This document shows positions 26,376 to 35,342 of a stretch of DNA of 54,868 nucleotides, piece by piece (the stretch's first letter is position 1; each line of letters opens with the position of its first letter). A program made the position numbers and the translations under genes. Source of the DNA: Cellvibrionaceae bacterium (GTDB lineage: Bacteria > Pseudomonadota > Gammaproteobacteria > Pseudomonadales > Cellvibrionaceae); assembly GCA_021151525.1 (NCBI GenBank), contig JAGKXD010000013.1, forward strand, positions 1 to 54,868, given 5' to 3'. The notes under the pieces are model-generated. The model searched no databases. It saw only the letters and a program-made list of their open reading frames with translations, and was not told the origin of the DNA.

Positions 26376-27992
26376 TTACAGATCTTTGTAGCTAAACCAA
26401 TCAAAATCGGCATGCTTTTGCAAGCCCGATAAATCCTGACAGCTAACGCCTATAAATGCACCTGTAAATGCAGGTCTATAACGGCTGCCGCCTTCACGTA
26501 CATAGTCATCTGATAAAATACTGCCGTCCAAAACAGGCCCTACAGATTTCCATTCAGGTGTCACTGTATTTAGCGAGTAATAGAATTGAATATTGTTGTT
26601 ATCAACATGAACTTTTAAAAGTAAGGGGGCTGCTTTATCAAAAGAAATATAGTCGAGAAGCGGCTCGCTTGCTTCGCCATTATTATTGGAGATGATATTG
26701 AGTTTGCATTTTTCATTATTAATTTCATCAACTGAAATATACAAATAGTGGAAGTGTGATGTATTGTAATAACAAACCAAGCCTGCCATTTGTTGAAAAT
26801 TGTCTGGACAGAATTCAATTTGGCAGGCCGCTTCTGCGTTGGTGCTTTGTAATCTTCGCGCAAGAAAACTTTGTCTCTTGGTTGAGCAGAGTGACTCGCG
26901 ACCTTTTAAGCGTAAATAGCTCGTTCGTTCTTTAAGCGAAATCCAAGAATCGTCAGCGGGAACGCGCAGTGTTTGCCAGTGCACGCACAACTTATCTTCA
27001 TTGAAATGATCGATTGCAGATGTTGTGCCAACAGTGTTGCGTTCTTCATTTGCGGAATACGGTAATGGTACTTCAGTGCGCGTTGTTTTATGTCCACTCG
27101 CCGCATAAGGCCAATCATCAGCGCGCCATTCTACTTGTTCAATAACAGTTTCGCGGCCAAGTATGCATCTTCTATTGGGCTTTAAAGGTCTGCTCGCTAA
27201 ATAAACGGCATAGCAGTCATCGTCAGGCGTAAATACAAAATCTGCATGCCCTGTACGCTGGAATAATTCTTCGGGAGTGTTGCGTGCGGTAAAAATTGGA
27301 TTGTCCGGATGAACCTCATAAGGACCAATAATATTTTTTGAGCGCGCAACTGTTACAGCGTGACCATATTCAGTGCCACCTTCAGCGGTGATTAAATAAT
27401 ACCAACCATTGCGCTGATAAATATGTGGGCCTTCGGTACAGCACAATTCAGTGCCTGGAAATATGGGGTATACATCACCAATTAATTTTTGCGAAACAGG
27501 GTCCCACTCTTGCAGTTCAATGCCGCCAAAAAATTTCGCCTTGCGGTGATCAACCACCATATTGGTTATCCATTTGCGCCCATCAATATCATGAAATAAA
27601 GAAACGTCAAAACCACGCGACATGAGAAATACCGGTTCAGACCATGGTCCATTAATGGATTCGCTGGTGACTATATAGTTTGGCGTGTCTTTCCATGGGC
27701 CATCGAAAGATGACACATTGCTATACACCAAATAAAACATGCCTTTGTCATAACTCAAACAAGGTGCCCAAACACCACAAGAGTCGGGTGCACCTAACAT
27801 GTCCAACTGTGATTGACGTGTAAGAACATGGCCAAGCGGTTCCCAATGCATTAAATCAGTAGAGTGGTGAATACGTACGCCGGGAAACCACTCAAAGGTA
27901 GAGGTGGCGATGTAATAATCATTATTGACCCGAATAATACTGGGGTCAGGGTGAAATCCGGGAAGGATAGGGTTGATGATCTGTCTGCTCAT
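26376..27992 (-). CDS. xynB: GH43 beta-xylosidase (subfamily 11-like)
   Basis: 538 residues, no signal peptide, so probably cytoplasmic. The N-terminal five-bladed propeller holds the catalytic triad at the usual positions: base D16 (PGFHPDPS), pKa-tuning D129 (RGFDVSLF) and acid E187 (CTEGPHIY). A beta-sandwich C-terminal domain (about 330-538) completes the active site in this subfamily. It removes xylose from the non-reducing ends of xylooligosaccharides; some members also act on arabinofuranosides. It is first gene of a three-gene operon with GH26 and PhyH genes, driven by a promoter overlapped by operator site 2. Confidence 0.92.
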   Translation of the reverse strand: MSRQIINPILPGFHPDPSIIRVNNDYYIATSTFEWFPGVRIHHSTDLMHWEPLGHVLTRQSQLDMLGAPDSCGVWAPCLSYDKGMFYLVYSNVSSFDGPWKDTPNYIVTSESINGPWSEPVFLMSRGFDVSLFHDIDGRKWITNMVVDHRKAKFFGGIELQEWDPVSQKLIGDVYPIFPGTELCCTEGPHIYQRNGWYYLITAEGGTEYGHAVTVARSKNIIGPYEVHPDNPIFTARNTPEELFQRTGHADFVFTPDDDCYAVYLASRPLKPNRRCILGRETVIEQVEWRADDWPYAASGHKTTRTEVPLPYSANEERNTVGTTSAIDHFNEDKLCVHWQTLRVPADDSWISLKERTSYLRLKGRESLCSTKRQSFLARRLQSTNAEAACQIEFCPDNFQQMAGLVCYYNTSHFHYLYISVDEINNEKCKLNIISNNNGEASEPLLDYISFDKAAPLLLKVHVDNNNIQFYYSLNTVTPEWKSVGPVLDGSILSDDYVREGGSRYRPAFTGAFIGVSCQDLSGLQKHADFDWFSYKDL

Positions 27993-28137
27993 TAGTACTG
28001 GCTCTTAAAAGCTTATAAATGCTTTTTTTGTATGTTGTTTATTGGTATTAAAAATTATTTCGATCTTGAAGTCGATGAATAAAAATTAATTTGCGTTGAG
28101 CTCTGGTGATTAATTAATTCGGTTACGCAAAGTTTAG

Positions 28138-28166
28138 TTGACAATGGCTCATAAGCTCGATATGTT
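28138..28166 (+). promoter_or_regulatory. Plus-strand promoter overlapping operator site 2
   Basis: TTGACA at 28138-28143, 17-bp spacer, TATGTT at 28161-28166. It points away from the GH43 gene and toward the orphan terminator. On the opposite strand TTGATT (complement of 28185-28190) and TAACAT (complement of 28162-28167), also 17 bp apart, form the probable GH43 promoter. Confidence 0.55.
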
Positions 28167-28175
28167 AACGTTAAC
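28164..28175. promoter_or_regulatory. LacI-type operator (site 2)
   Basis: Perfect palindrome GTTAACGTTAAC identical to site 1. It overlaps the -10 elements and spacers of promoters on both strands. Confidence 0.75.
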
Positions 28176-28405
28176 GGTATTGAAAATCAATTGTTATTTC
28201 CTTTTACCGTTGCTGTTGGAGTTTTCCTTTGCGGTTCCGTTTGGAGCCGCTTTTTTCCAATTTAACCCCAATGGTTGTCTACAAGTGTTTTGATCCTTGT
28301 TTGATACAGATTTTGAATTATGCAAGTCGTTTTTTAACGCTGATTAACCTCTTTGAGTCCTCCTTTGCAGTTAAGACGCCACCCCGTTGCACACTGCAAT
28401 TTATT

Positions 28406-28435
28406 GCCCCGCTACCAAGTAGACGGGGCTTTTTT
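28406..28435 (+). terminator. Orphan intrinsic terminator
   Basis: GCCCCG/CGGGGC stem, 12-nt loop and six T residues, plus strand. No plus-strand gene precedes it, so it may end a short non-coding transcript from the promoter at 28138. Confidence 0.75.
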
Positions 28436-28582
28436 ATGTGCTGCTGGGCATATTTTTCTTTTACAGGCAAATTGAGCGGCTATGGTTGATGTGAAATAAC
28501 GAACGGGTGTTGTTATGGGGATGCTAAGCCTAAGGGGATTTTCTATTCTCTGTTTCTATAGTTATTTTTGTTTCGCCGATGA

Positions 28583-28795
28583 AATGCGTTTACCCGTTGG
28601 CGTCTACGAAGAACATACGAGGTGTTCAAGCGTACTGTAAAGGATTTATTAGATATTGCGATCAATAAAAATCATGAGGGGGGCAAAAAAATATTTTCTG
28701 CCGTGCAGGCGGGCTGAAAAACTCTTAGTGAGAATGGCACTATCAAACAAGTTCACGAACGGTTGGGTTTCTCCAATCCGCTCGTGGAAATTTGA
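28583..28795 (+). pseudogene. Possible degraded coding fragment
   Basis: The frame through 28625-28795 reads like protein (VKDLLDIAINKNHEGGKK, then KTLSENGTIKQVHERLGFSNP) but is broken by one TGA near 28715. The second half looks like a helix-turn-helix. There is no start with RBS. I cannot name a parent family, and it could be chance. Confidence 0.3.
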
Positions 28796-28834
28796 CAAAA
28801 TATAGGTAGCGAAGAATAAATTGTCAGGAATGGA

Positions 28835-30061
28835 TTATGGGGTTACGTTCCAGCCAATCGCAGTCATAGTTTCAGAACGGTTTAGCCAGGTTCCGTTATT
28901 TAATTCCTCAATTATTTTAGCTTTCACGTAAGGACTTTTTTGAATTCGGCTATCCGTTTTATTAAAAAAGGAATTGCTAGCCCACATGGCTTTTGCTGGC
29001 CAATTATCATTGATATAGGCGAGTGCTCGAATGCTGGATTCGCTATGGATACGCGTTAATAAGGGGCTAAACCATGCATCCCACGCTGCTTTGCCATCGC
29101 TATCTCCGGCAGCGGCCAAATTAAATCCAATCGGCGTTGCCTCGGCAATCATTACGGGCTTGTGATGTGTTTTTGCCAAATCAATAAGTCCACTGCCATT
29201 GGCCTGAAAGTGAGAGTAGGCCATCCAGTCAACGTAATCGTCGCCAGGATAATACGTCATTAAATCAGATGCTGAGCCCGTGCCATCTGACTGCCAAACG
29301 AATGAACAATTTTTTACGCCCCATAGTTCAAATTTGCTCACAATATAGCGGAACACATTAATGTAGCCGGCTTTATTTGCAGGGTGGCCAGTCCAGCTCG
29401 CATTAAATTCGTAACCAATTCTTAAAAATGTTGGCGCATTTTGGGTGGTGATCCAGGTTGCGAGTGCTTGCAAATTTGTATCGTATTTACCGCTGATAAT
29501 TCCATCGTAATCATTGCCAATAAAATAGCCGATGGCAAAGACAGGTTTGGTATTGGTGAACTCTTTGTGGTTCATTGTGAGTCCTGCATTTTTCATTTCC
29601 CCCAGATTATTGAAGGTTGTTGTTAAGCCTTGTTGGTCGGTGGATTGCAAATAAGTTGTTAAACCGACGGGTAAACCTTTTAGCTCGGCATCATCGAGAA
29701 AGCCATTTGTATAGCTGCCCGCGCCATCTGTAATTCCTCCCAATGCCACCATGTCTTGCCCAACAATAAACAGATTTTTATTACCCATTGGTTCGTAAAG
29801 CGGTGTTCTGGCTGTTACGGGAAAGCTATTTTGTGCTGAGGACGATGATGAGGCTACCGACGAAGATGATTGAGAAGACGAAGCCAGCGATGAAGACGAT
29901 GTAGCTGGCGCTGAGCTTTCTACCACGGGGGCAGAGGGCGATGATCCACCTCCACCACCGCAGGCGGTGAGTAAGCATAGGCTCAAGGCCACAAGGCTTG
30001 CACTGAATAGAGGTTTGGAGGGCAGGTTGGTGAGGCCTGCTGCTTTACGCTTATTTTTCAT
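28835..30061 (-). CDS. GH26-like glycoside hydrolase lipoprotein with polyserine linker
   Basis: 408 residues. A lipoprotein signal (C34 in LLTACGGGGG) and a polyserine linker (about 40-78) tether a catalytic domain from about residue 95 (NLFIVGQD). Candidate acid/base E218 is in RIGYEFNASW and nucleophile E307 in MIAEATP; YYPGDDYVDWM lies between. It is a diverged paralogue of the GH26 protein encoded at 25083. The linker style is that of Cellvibrio surface CAZymes. It is transcribed alone, with operator site 3 in its leader region 148 bases upstream. Confidence 0.82.
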   Translation of the reverse strand: MKNKRKAAGLTNLPSKPLFSASLVALSLCLLTACGGGGGSSPSAPVVESSAPATSSSSLASSSQSSSSVASSSSSAQNSFPVTARTPLYEPMGNKNLFIVGQDMVALGGITDGAGSYTNGFLDDAELKGLPVGLTTYLQSTDQQGLTTTFNNLGEMKNAGLTMNHKEFTNTKPVFAIGYFIGNDYDGIISGKYDTNLQALATWITTQNAPTFLRIGYEFNASWTGHPANKAGYINVFRYIVSKFELWGVKNCSFVWQSDGTGSASDLMTYYPGDDYVDWMAYSHFQANGSGLIDLAKTHHKPVMIAEATPIGFNLAAAGDSDGKAAWDAWFSPLLTRIHSESSIRALAYINDNWPAKAMWASNSFFNKTDSRIQKSPYVKAKIIEELNNGTWLNRSETMTAIGWNVTP

Positions 30062-30535
30062 ATTTGATCCTCGTTAAGAGATGTTTTTATGGTGTAGTTG
30101 GTACGTCTAGCGAGTTTTTAAGGGTCCTTTTTTGCCGTATATGTCACGGCTCGATAAAGATCATGCTTGTTTATTCTTAAATTAACTTGCCTGTCTGATT
30201 GGGTTAATGATAACGTTAACAAATAAAAATATAAAGTAAAGAAATTGATCGGCTTTAACAAAAGTTGATCAGCAGAAAAAATTCACCAGAACTCTTCGCC
30301 AGAAGTCGTGCTTTGTTTGACCGTTAAACAGCAGTCAGTGCCATGGATAAGGATCATCTCTCGTAACGACATTTCATATCGAACAGCAGTGTCGATGTTA
30401 TTGCATGTCGTCTAGCGCACTTGCTCATGAATATTCATTTTTACAATAACAACTGTGCAGTCTTGTTGTTGGCTATGTGTTTGATTTTTCAAACATTAAC
30501 CATGCGAGCTGCTATTCATTTTTTTGGAGGTTCTT
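30062..30535. other. Divergent control region of GH26 and di-haem genes
   Basis: 474 bases with no supportable gene. It holds operator site 3 near the GH26 side; a clear -35/-10 pair is not evident. A short plus-strand frame at 30421 has no RBS and overlaps the next gene out of frame. Confidence 0.6.
30209..30220. promoter_or_regulatory. LacI-type operator (site 3)
   Basis: GATAACGTTAAC, one change from GTTAACGTTAAC. It lies between two divergent genes of the carbohydrate locus. Confidence 0.65.
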
Positions 30536-33500
30536 GTGTTAACCAAACATGTTTTTGTAGTGAGGCAGTTAAGGCGAACCGCTTTGGCTGCAGCTGCAGT
30601 ACTTGCGAGTTTTATATTTGCATGCTCCTTTGCTTCGGCAGCGAGCTCCAGCTCGGTTGCTTCCGGTGGCGCATTTGGTATCCAAACTGATGGTATGGTT
30701 TACCATTTGGATGGCGGGCAAACGGCGAGCTTTGTTTATATCTGTCTAAATGGTAATTGCGTGCCTGCGAGCAAGGTTAATGGCCGTTATCAATATGGGT
30801 TTGGTGCTGTGAATGCTGCAACGACCTATGCGCTGCAATTTAAAATTCAGGATAACGCCACTGGTCAATGTATTGCTGATGCAAACCTGAAGCCGGGTAA
30901 CAGTACGGCGAGTAATTGCTACTCAGGTACAGTTTCATCGGCGAGTTCTGTTGCGCCAAGTTCTTCGTCAAAAAGTTCAAGCAGTAATTCGTCTGTTGTA
31001 AGTTCTTCTTCGAAAAGTTCGCTTGCTAGCTCATCGCTAAAAAGCTCTTCAAGTTCAGTTGCAATTAGCTCTTCATCATCTTCAAAAAGTTCGTCATCAG
31101 TGGCGGGCAACACAGTGAATGTGATTAATTCCGGTGGTGTTAATTATGTGGTAGCGACAGGCGCAAAAGCTGGTTTTAGCCTGTACACCTTCAATAATGA
31201 TAATGCTGGCCCAAGCACTTGCTACAACAGCTGCGCGACTAATTGGCCTGCGTATACCATTGCAAATGCGGCAGATTTGAAAGCGCCTGCTGGTGTTAAT
31301 TTGGGTACGAGTGTGCGCACCGATGGCAGTATTCAAGTTACGCTCAACAATGAGCCGTTGTATTTTTATGTGAATGATCTTGTTGTGGGTGATACCAAGG
31401 GCAATGGGGTAGGTGGTGTTTGGTTTTTGGCAGATGTACCCAGTAATTCAAGTGTTGCATCTTCCAGTATTGCCGCTAGTTCGAGCTCGCAAAGTTCAGT
31501 TGTGCCGCCAGCAGGTGGTGATTTTGGTTTGGTGTATGTCAACGCGACTTCAGCCATCATTCGCCATCGCGACAAACCTTTTACCGCCACATTCTCCAAC
31601 CTTTGTTTGAATGGTGCTTGCTCGGCAGCGACCTTAAAAAATGGTTTTTGGGAGCGCGCGGTTAGTGGTTTGACCTTGGGTACGACTTATTCAATCGGTA
31701 CTCAAATTCAAGATAATGCAACGGGTCAGTGCGCAATTACTGCAAACGTTGTTTTCCAAGCGAGCAGTGCATTTGTTGCGAGTTCGTGTTTGCCTGCGGA
31801 TGTCAGTGCGCCGACTGTGCCGACGAGTTTGAGCGGTGCGCAAAAGAATGGTCGCGCAGCATCGTTGACTTGGGCTGCATCAACCGATGATCGCGGTGTT
31901 GCGAATTACGAGGTTTATCGCAACGGTACTCGTGTGGCAACGCCAGCAGGTACAAGCTTCAATGACAGTGGCTTGCTGGAAAATACCAGTTACAAATATG
32001 CAGTAACTGCGTGCGATGCCACTAAAAATTGCTCAGCAAAAACCGTTGAAATTACCGTGCTAACAGGAACCTTTGTTCCCGACACTGCGCCACCAACAGT
32101 GCCCACAGGTTTCACCGGCAAAGGTGCAACGACTGCAACAGTACTTTTGACGTGGACAGCATCGACGGACGCTTCAGGTGTGGTCGCATCCTACAATGTG
32201 TTTAAAGATTCGGTAAAGCTCGGTAGCACCGCCACATTGCAATTTACGGCGAGTGGTTTGAGTCCGGGTGAATCACACAAATACGCTGTGCAAGCCTGCG
32301 ATGATTCGGGCAACTGTTCCGCTAAAACCGCCGATATCACTGCAGCATCCAATCCACCATCGTTCGATAATTTGGATTGGACTATCAATTCCTATCGCAC
32401 CAACAAAGTAGGGCCCCTGCCGCGCGCAACACCACCCGATGCCTTGGCTACTCCGATCAACGGTGCTGCGCCAACGGCGATGGGTTTTGCGTTTGATATT
32501 GATGGCAGCACCTTGCGTTGGCGTTGGGGTAACTACAATGTTGCTTTGGGGCACAATCTGGATATGCAGTCTGGTTTGAATGGCGATGCAGGTTTGGAGA
32601 TGTATTGCTCAGCTGATGGTGGCCTGAACTTCCAAAAAACCACTTTGGTGAACGGTTCGGCGACAATTCCTTGTTCGGGTGTATATACCTACTTCTTCCG
32701 CTGGAAATTGCCTGGCTCGGTGAGTGTTGATCCTGCGACCCAGTGGATGTATACCGGCTATTTCACCACGGCTGGCGCGCGCGTTAACGTGAATGCCTAC
32801 CCATCATTTACTGATGGTTCCGCGAACTGGATGCGCTTCCGTCATCCGCTGACGCAAGATGGCGTGACGGCGGCAATTCTGGATGCTCACCATAACAACT
32901 CGTTACTGCGTGATCTTGATCGCTACACCCTGTGGGTGAATGACTCGCCGGGTAATGTATCGCTCGATTACAACGTGACGGGTAGCGTTTTGCGCGTAGA
33001 GACAATGACCCGTGCCGACCATACCGATGGCCAGCAGTTCTTCGTCTACAACCAACCAACTGCCTTCGGTAACGCTTTTAGTTATGGCCAAGTGCTCAGT
33101 TTTGAAATTACGGGTATCACTGGCCGCATCAGTTCGCAGACTTACAACGATTTCCAACATTACACCGTGGGTTATGGTTGGAGCTCCAAATATGGTGATC
33201 CGCGCTTGGCAAGTGCTGGTAAGGCTTCCACTAGTCAGCTGTTCTCTTCCAGTGGTGCCTATTCAGATCTGGAGCAGGATGCAATTTTTACCCAGCCGCG
33301 TGTGACCTTTAACGAATCTAATCAGATGGACGACTTCATTGTGGGGCACCACTTATTTCACGGTGTAGACCCCAAGAAGAGGGCATCCCATTTGTTTGAT
33401 GATCCGGATGTCCAAATTGGCGAACGCACCTGTGGTGGTTGCCATTTCCGCGATGGTCGTGGTTCGGAAATTGTGCAAACCGCCAAGGGACCACGTTTGC

Positions 33501-34096
33501 CGCCACCGGTTTACGGCGCAGAAATGCTGACTTGGATTGTTGGCGCGCAAGCAGGTGTGACTTGGGATGGCTCAGTACCAAAAGTGGCCGATCAAGTGAA
33601 AAGCGCATTGGTAGCAGACCATAAGGTAAACCCCGATTTCTTGCCAGGGCGCACATTGGAATTACTGACCAAATACACCCAAATGTTGACTGTACCTAGT
33701 CGCAAACCCGGCAGCTACGATCTTCCCGGCGTAACCGAGGGCGATAAGTTGTTTCAAACCACGGGCTGTGCCGGTTGCCATACACCTATCCAGCGCACGC
33801 GCAGTGATGCGCCGACTGATATACGTGATTTGGTGCTGCGTCCCTATACCGACATGAAAATATGGAACGTTAACGGCGGCAATTACCGTACGGCTCCGCT
33901 GTGGGGCTTGGGGCACAATCTGGATTTGTTGAATCGTCACGGACGTGCAGTGCTGTTTATGCACGATGGTTCAGCAACCAGTTTGCGTGCAGCAATTAAT
34001 AAACACAGCGGCGATGCAGCGACAGTCACGGCGAAATTTAACGCCCTGACTGAGACGCAAAAAACAGCCATAGAGAGCTTTGTTCAAACCCTGTAA
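30536..34096 (+). CDS. Secreted multidomain di-haem c-type oxidoreductase with CBM-like and FN3 modules
   Basis: 1186 residues from GTG 30536, with GGAGG five bases upstream (TTG 30524 would place the RBS inside the gene). Order: signal peptide (1-36); module A (about 45-128); polyserine linker (130-190); a Lipoprotein_15-like repeat region with YTFNND and YFYVND (193-301); a second serine linker; module B, a copy of A (325-415); two FN3 domains (about 420-605); an unassigned beta-rich region (605-900); and a C-terminal di-haem oxidoreductase (DUF1111/DHOR-like) domain. Haem motifs are CGGCH at 966-970 and CAGCH at 1078-1082, with FRT-like YRTAPLWGLG and LFMHDGSA later. A and B share ICLNGNC/LCLNGAC and IQDNATGQC. 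Probably exported and bound to polysaccharide; substrate unknown. Confidence 0.85.
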   Translation: MLTKHVFVVRQLRRTALAAAAVLASFIFACSFASAASSSSVASGGAFGIQTDGMVYHLDGGQTASFVYICLNGNCVPASKVNGRYQYGFGAVNAATTYALQFKIQDNATGQCIADANLKPGNSTASNCYSGTVSSASSVAPSSSSKSSSSNSSVVSSSSKSSLASSSLKSSSSSVAISSSSSSKSSSSVAGNTVNVINSGGVNYVVATGAKAGFSLYTFNNDNAGPSTCYNSCATNWPAYTIANAADLKAPAGVNLGTSVRTDGSIQVTLNNEPLYFYVNDLVVGDTKGNGVGGVWFLADVPSNSSVASSSIAASSSSQSSVVPPAGGDFGLVYVNATSAIIRHRDKPFTATFSNLCLNGACSAATLKNGFWERAVSGLTLGTTYSIGTQIQDNATGQCAITANVVFQASSAFVASSCLPADVSAPTVPTSLSGAQKNGRAASLTWAASTDDRGVANYEVYRNGTRVATPAGTSFNDSGLLENTSYKYAVTACDATKNCSAKTVEITVLTGTFVPDTAPPTVPTGFTGKGATTATVLLTWTASTDASGVVASYNVFKDSVKLGSTATLQFTASGLSPGESHKYAVQACDDSGNCSAKTADITAASNPPSFDNLDWTINSYRTNKVGPLPRATPPDALATPINGAAPTAMGFAFDIDGSTLRWRWGNYNVALGHNLDMQSGLNGDAGLEMYCSADGGLNFQKTTLVNGSATIPCSGVYTYFFRWKLPGSVSVDPATQWMYTGYFTTAGARVNVNAYPSFTDGSANWMRFRHPLTQDGVTAAILDAHHNNSLLRDLDRYTLWVNDSPGNVSLDYNVTGSVLRVETMTRADHTDGQQFFVYNQPTAFGNAFSYGQVLSFEITGITGRISSQTYNDFQHYTVGYGWSSKYGDPRLASAGKASTSQLFSSSGAYSDLEQDAIFTQPRVTFNESNQMDDFIVGHHLFHGVDPKKRASHLFDDPDVQIGERTCGGCHFRDGRGSEIVQTAKGPRLPPPVYGAEMLTWIVGAQAGVTWDGSVPKVADQVKSALVADHKVNPDFLPGRTLELLTKYTQMLTVPSRKPGSYDLPGVTEGDKLFQTTGCAGCHTPIQRTRSDAPTDIRDLVLRPYTDMKIWNVNGGNYRTAPLWGLGHNLDLLNRHGRAVLFMHDGSATSLRAAINKHSGDAATVTAKFNALTETQKTAIESFVQTL

Positions 34097-34111
34097 ACCC
34101 AGCTGGTGAAG

Positions 34112-34168
34112 ATCCAGATTAACAGTCTGGATTTTTTCGGGTGCTTCAGTTTGAGGCACCCTTTTTTT
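34112..34168 (+). terminator. Two consecutive terminator hairpins after the di-haem gene
   Basis: ATCCAGA/TCTGGAT at 34112-34131 followed by T6, then GGGTGC/GCACCC (34139-34161) followed by T7. Confidence 0.85.
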
Positions 34169-34231
34169 GCCTGAACGTTTTTATTTGAGAGTCTGTGCCT
34201 GCCTTCAGGATGCGCCTAGCAATAGGCGAAA

Positions 34232-34243
34232 GTTAACTGTAAC
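34232..34243. promoter_or_regulatory. Degenerate LacI-type site upstream of the regulator gene
   Basis: GTTAACTGTAAC, two changes from GTTAACGTTAAC, 41 bases before the regulator start. Could mediate autoregulation. Confidence 0.35.
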
Positions 34244-34283
34244 ATGCAATTTAATTTCAACGGATTAGGGTGTTACCGAGCCT

Positions 34284-35333
34284 ATGGCAAGCCGCAGAAC
34301 AAGTGAAAAAAGTAAAAAAGCCACCATGAAACAAGTTGCTGAAATGGCAAAAGTTTCACTTATGACGGTTTCTCGCGTGTTCAACGAAGATTCAAAAGTG
34401 GCTGAAGATACACGCGAGCGAGTTCTCAAGGCCGTTAACGAACTCAACTACAAACCCAATATTTCTGCACGCGGTTTATCCAGCTCGAAATCCTACATTT
34501 TGGGGTTTTTCTACGACCGCAGTAGCGGTGGATTTATTCGCGAATATCTCATTGGCACTATGTTGCGCTGCAACGATTTGGGCTATCACCTCGTACTCGA
34601 GCCCTGTGATTTCTCTGAAGACAATGTGCGCGATTTCGTTAAAAAAATTACGCTTAAACATTCATTAGACGGCATTGTTGTTCCTCCACCTTTGGGTGAC
34701 AACATGGCGTTGCTCGATGCACTTGAGGCAGAAGGTTTGCGCTATGTGCGCGTGGGCCCAAGCGAAAAATTGAAGCGTTCGCTCTGTGTTGTTATTGATG
34801 ACTATGCAGCGGCGTTTGAAATGACTGAGCATCTCATTACCAGCGGCCATAAAAAAATTGGTTTCATTAAGGGTGATATTAATCAGGAAGTAAGCCGTAC
34901 ACGTTTCAAAGGTTTTATGGATGCAATGACCAAGCACCATTTGCAAGTCGCTGATGGTTGGATTGGTGAAGGTAACTTTAATTTTGAAGGCGGCATGGCC
35001 GCGGCAGAAAAAATTCTGAAAAAATATAAAGTTACTGCACTTTTTGCTTCGAACGACGATATGGCTGCAGGTGTTATTGCTGCTGCCAATAAACTCCATA
35101 TAGATGTTCCCGATGCGCTCAGCGTAGTGGGTTTCGACAATACCAGTATTGCAGTTAATGTGTGGCCCAAATTGACAACAGTTAATCAGCCGATTATGGA
35201 AATGTCACAATCAGCCGTAGATTTGTTGGTGGAGGCGATTAATACCGACTTTAACCAAACGTCGCTCATGAAAGTGAATTTGGAGCTGGAGTATGCCTTG
35301 GTATATAGAGATTCAACTGCAGCGTTAAAATAA
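34284..35333 (+). CDS. LacI-family transcriptional regulator
   Basis: 349 residues. A short basic lead is followed by the LacI helix-turn-helix (ATMKQVAEMAKVSLMTVSRV, about 13-32) and hinge helix (NISARGLSSSKS). The periplasmic-binding-protein-like effector domain runs from about 70 to 345 (LGFFYDRSSGG; IGFIKGD; ALFASNDDMAAGV; VVGFDNTSIA). Family members bind palindromes with a central CG, matching the GTTAACGTTAAC sites in this locus, so I infer that it represses the locus until a sugar inducer binds. It sits at the locus edge, in its own unit. Confidence 0.92.
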   Translation: MASRRTSEKSKKATMKQVAEMAKVSLMTVSRVFNEDSKVAEDTRERVLKAVNELNYKPNISARGLSSSKSYILGFFYDRSSGGFIREYLIGTMLRCNDLGYHLVLEPCDFSEDNVRDFVKKITLKHSLDGIVVPPPLGDNMALLDALEAEGLRYVRVGPSEKLKRSLCVVIDDYAAAFEMTEHLITSGHKKIGFIKGDINQEVSRTRFKGFMDAMTKHHLQVADGWIGEGNFNFEGGMAAAEKILKKYKVTALFASNDDMAAGVIAAANKLHIDVPDALSVVGFDNTSIAVNVWPKLTTVNQPIMEMSQSAVDLLVEAINTDFNQTSLMKVNLELEYALVYRDSTAALK

Positions 35334-35342
35334 GATGTAACC

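Larger units (their letters stand above)
27993..28834. other. 842-bp intergenic region with operator, divergent promoters and an orphan terminator
   Basis: Between the GH43 and second GH26 genes. It holds operator site 2 with promoters on both strands, an intrinsic terminator at about 28406-28435 in plus orientation, and a degraded coding fragment near 28583-28795. The plus-strand open frame at 28229-28489 is crossed by the terminator and has no RBS, so I do not call it. Confidence 0.6.

Noticed and set aside
28229..28489. 86-codon open frame upstream of the second GH26 gene
   Set aside because: No ribosome binding site, an intrinsic terminator lies inside it, and the protein has no recognisable pattern.
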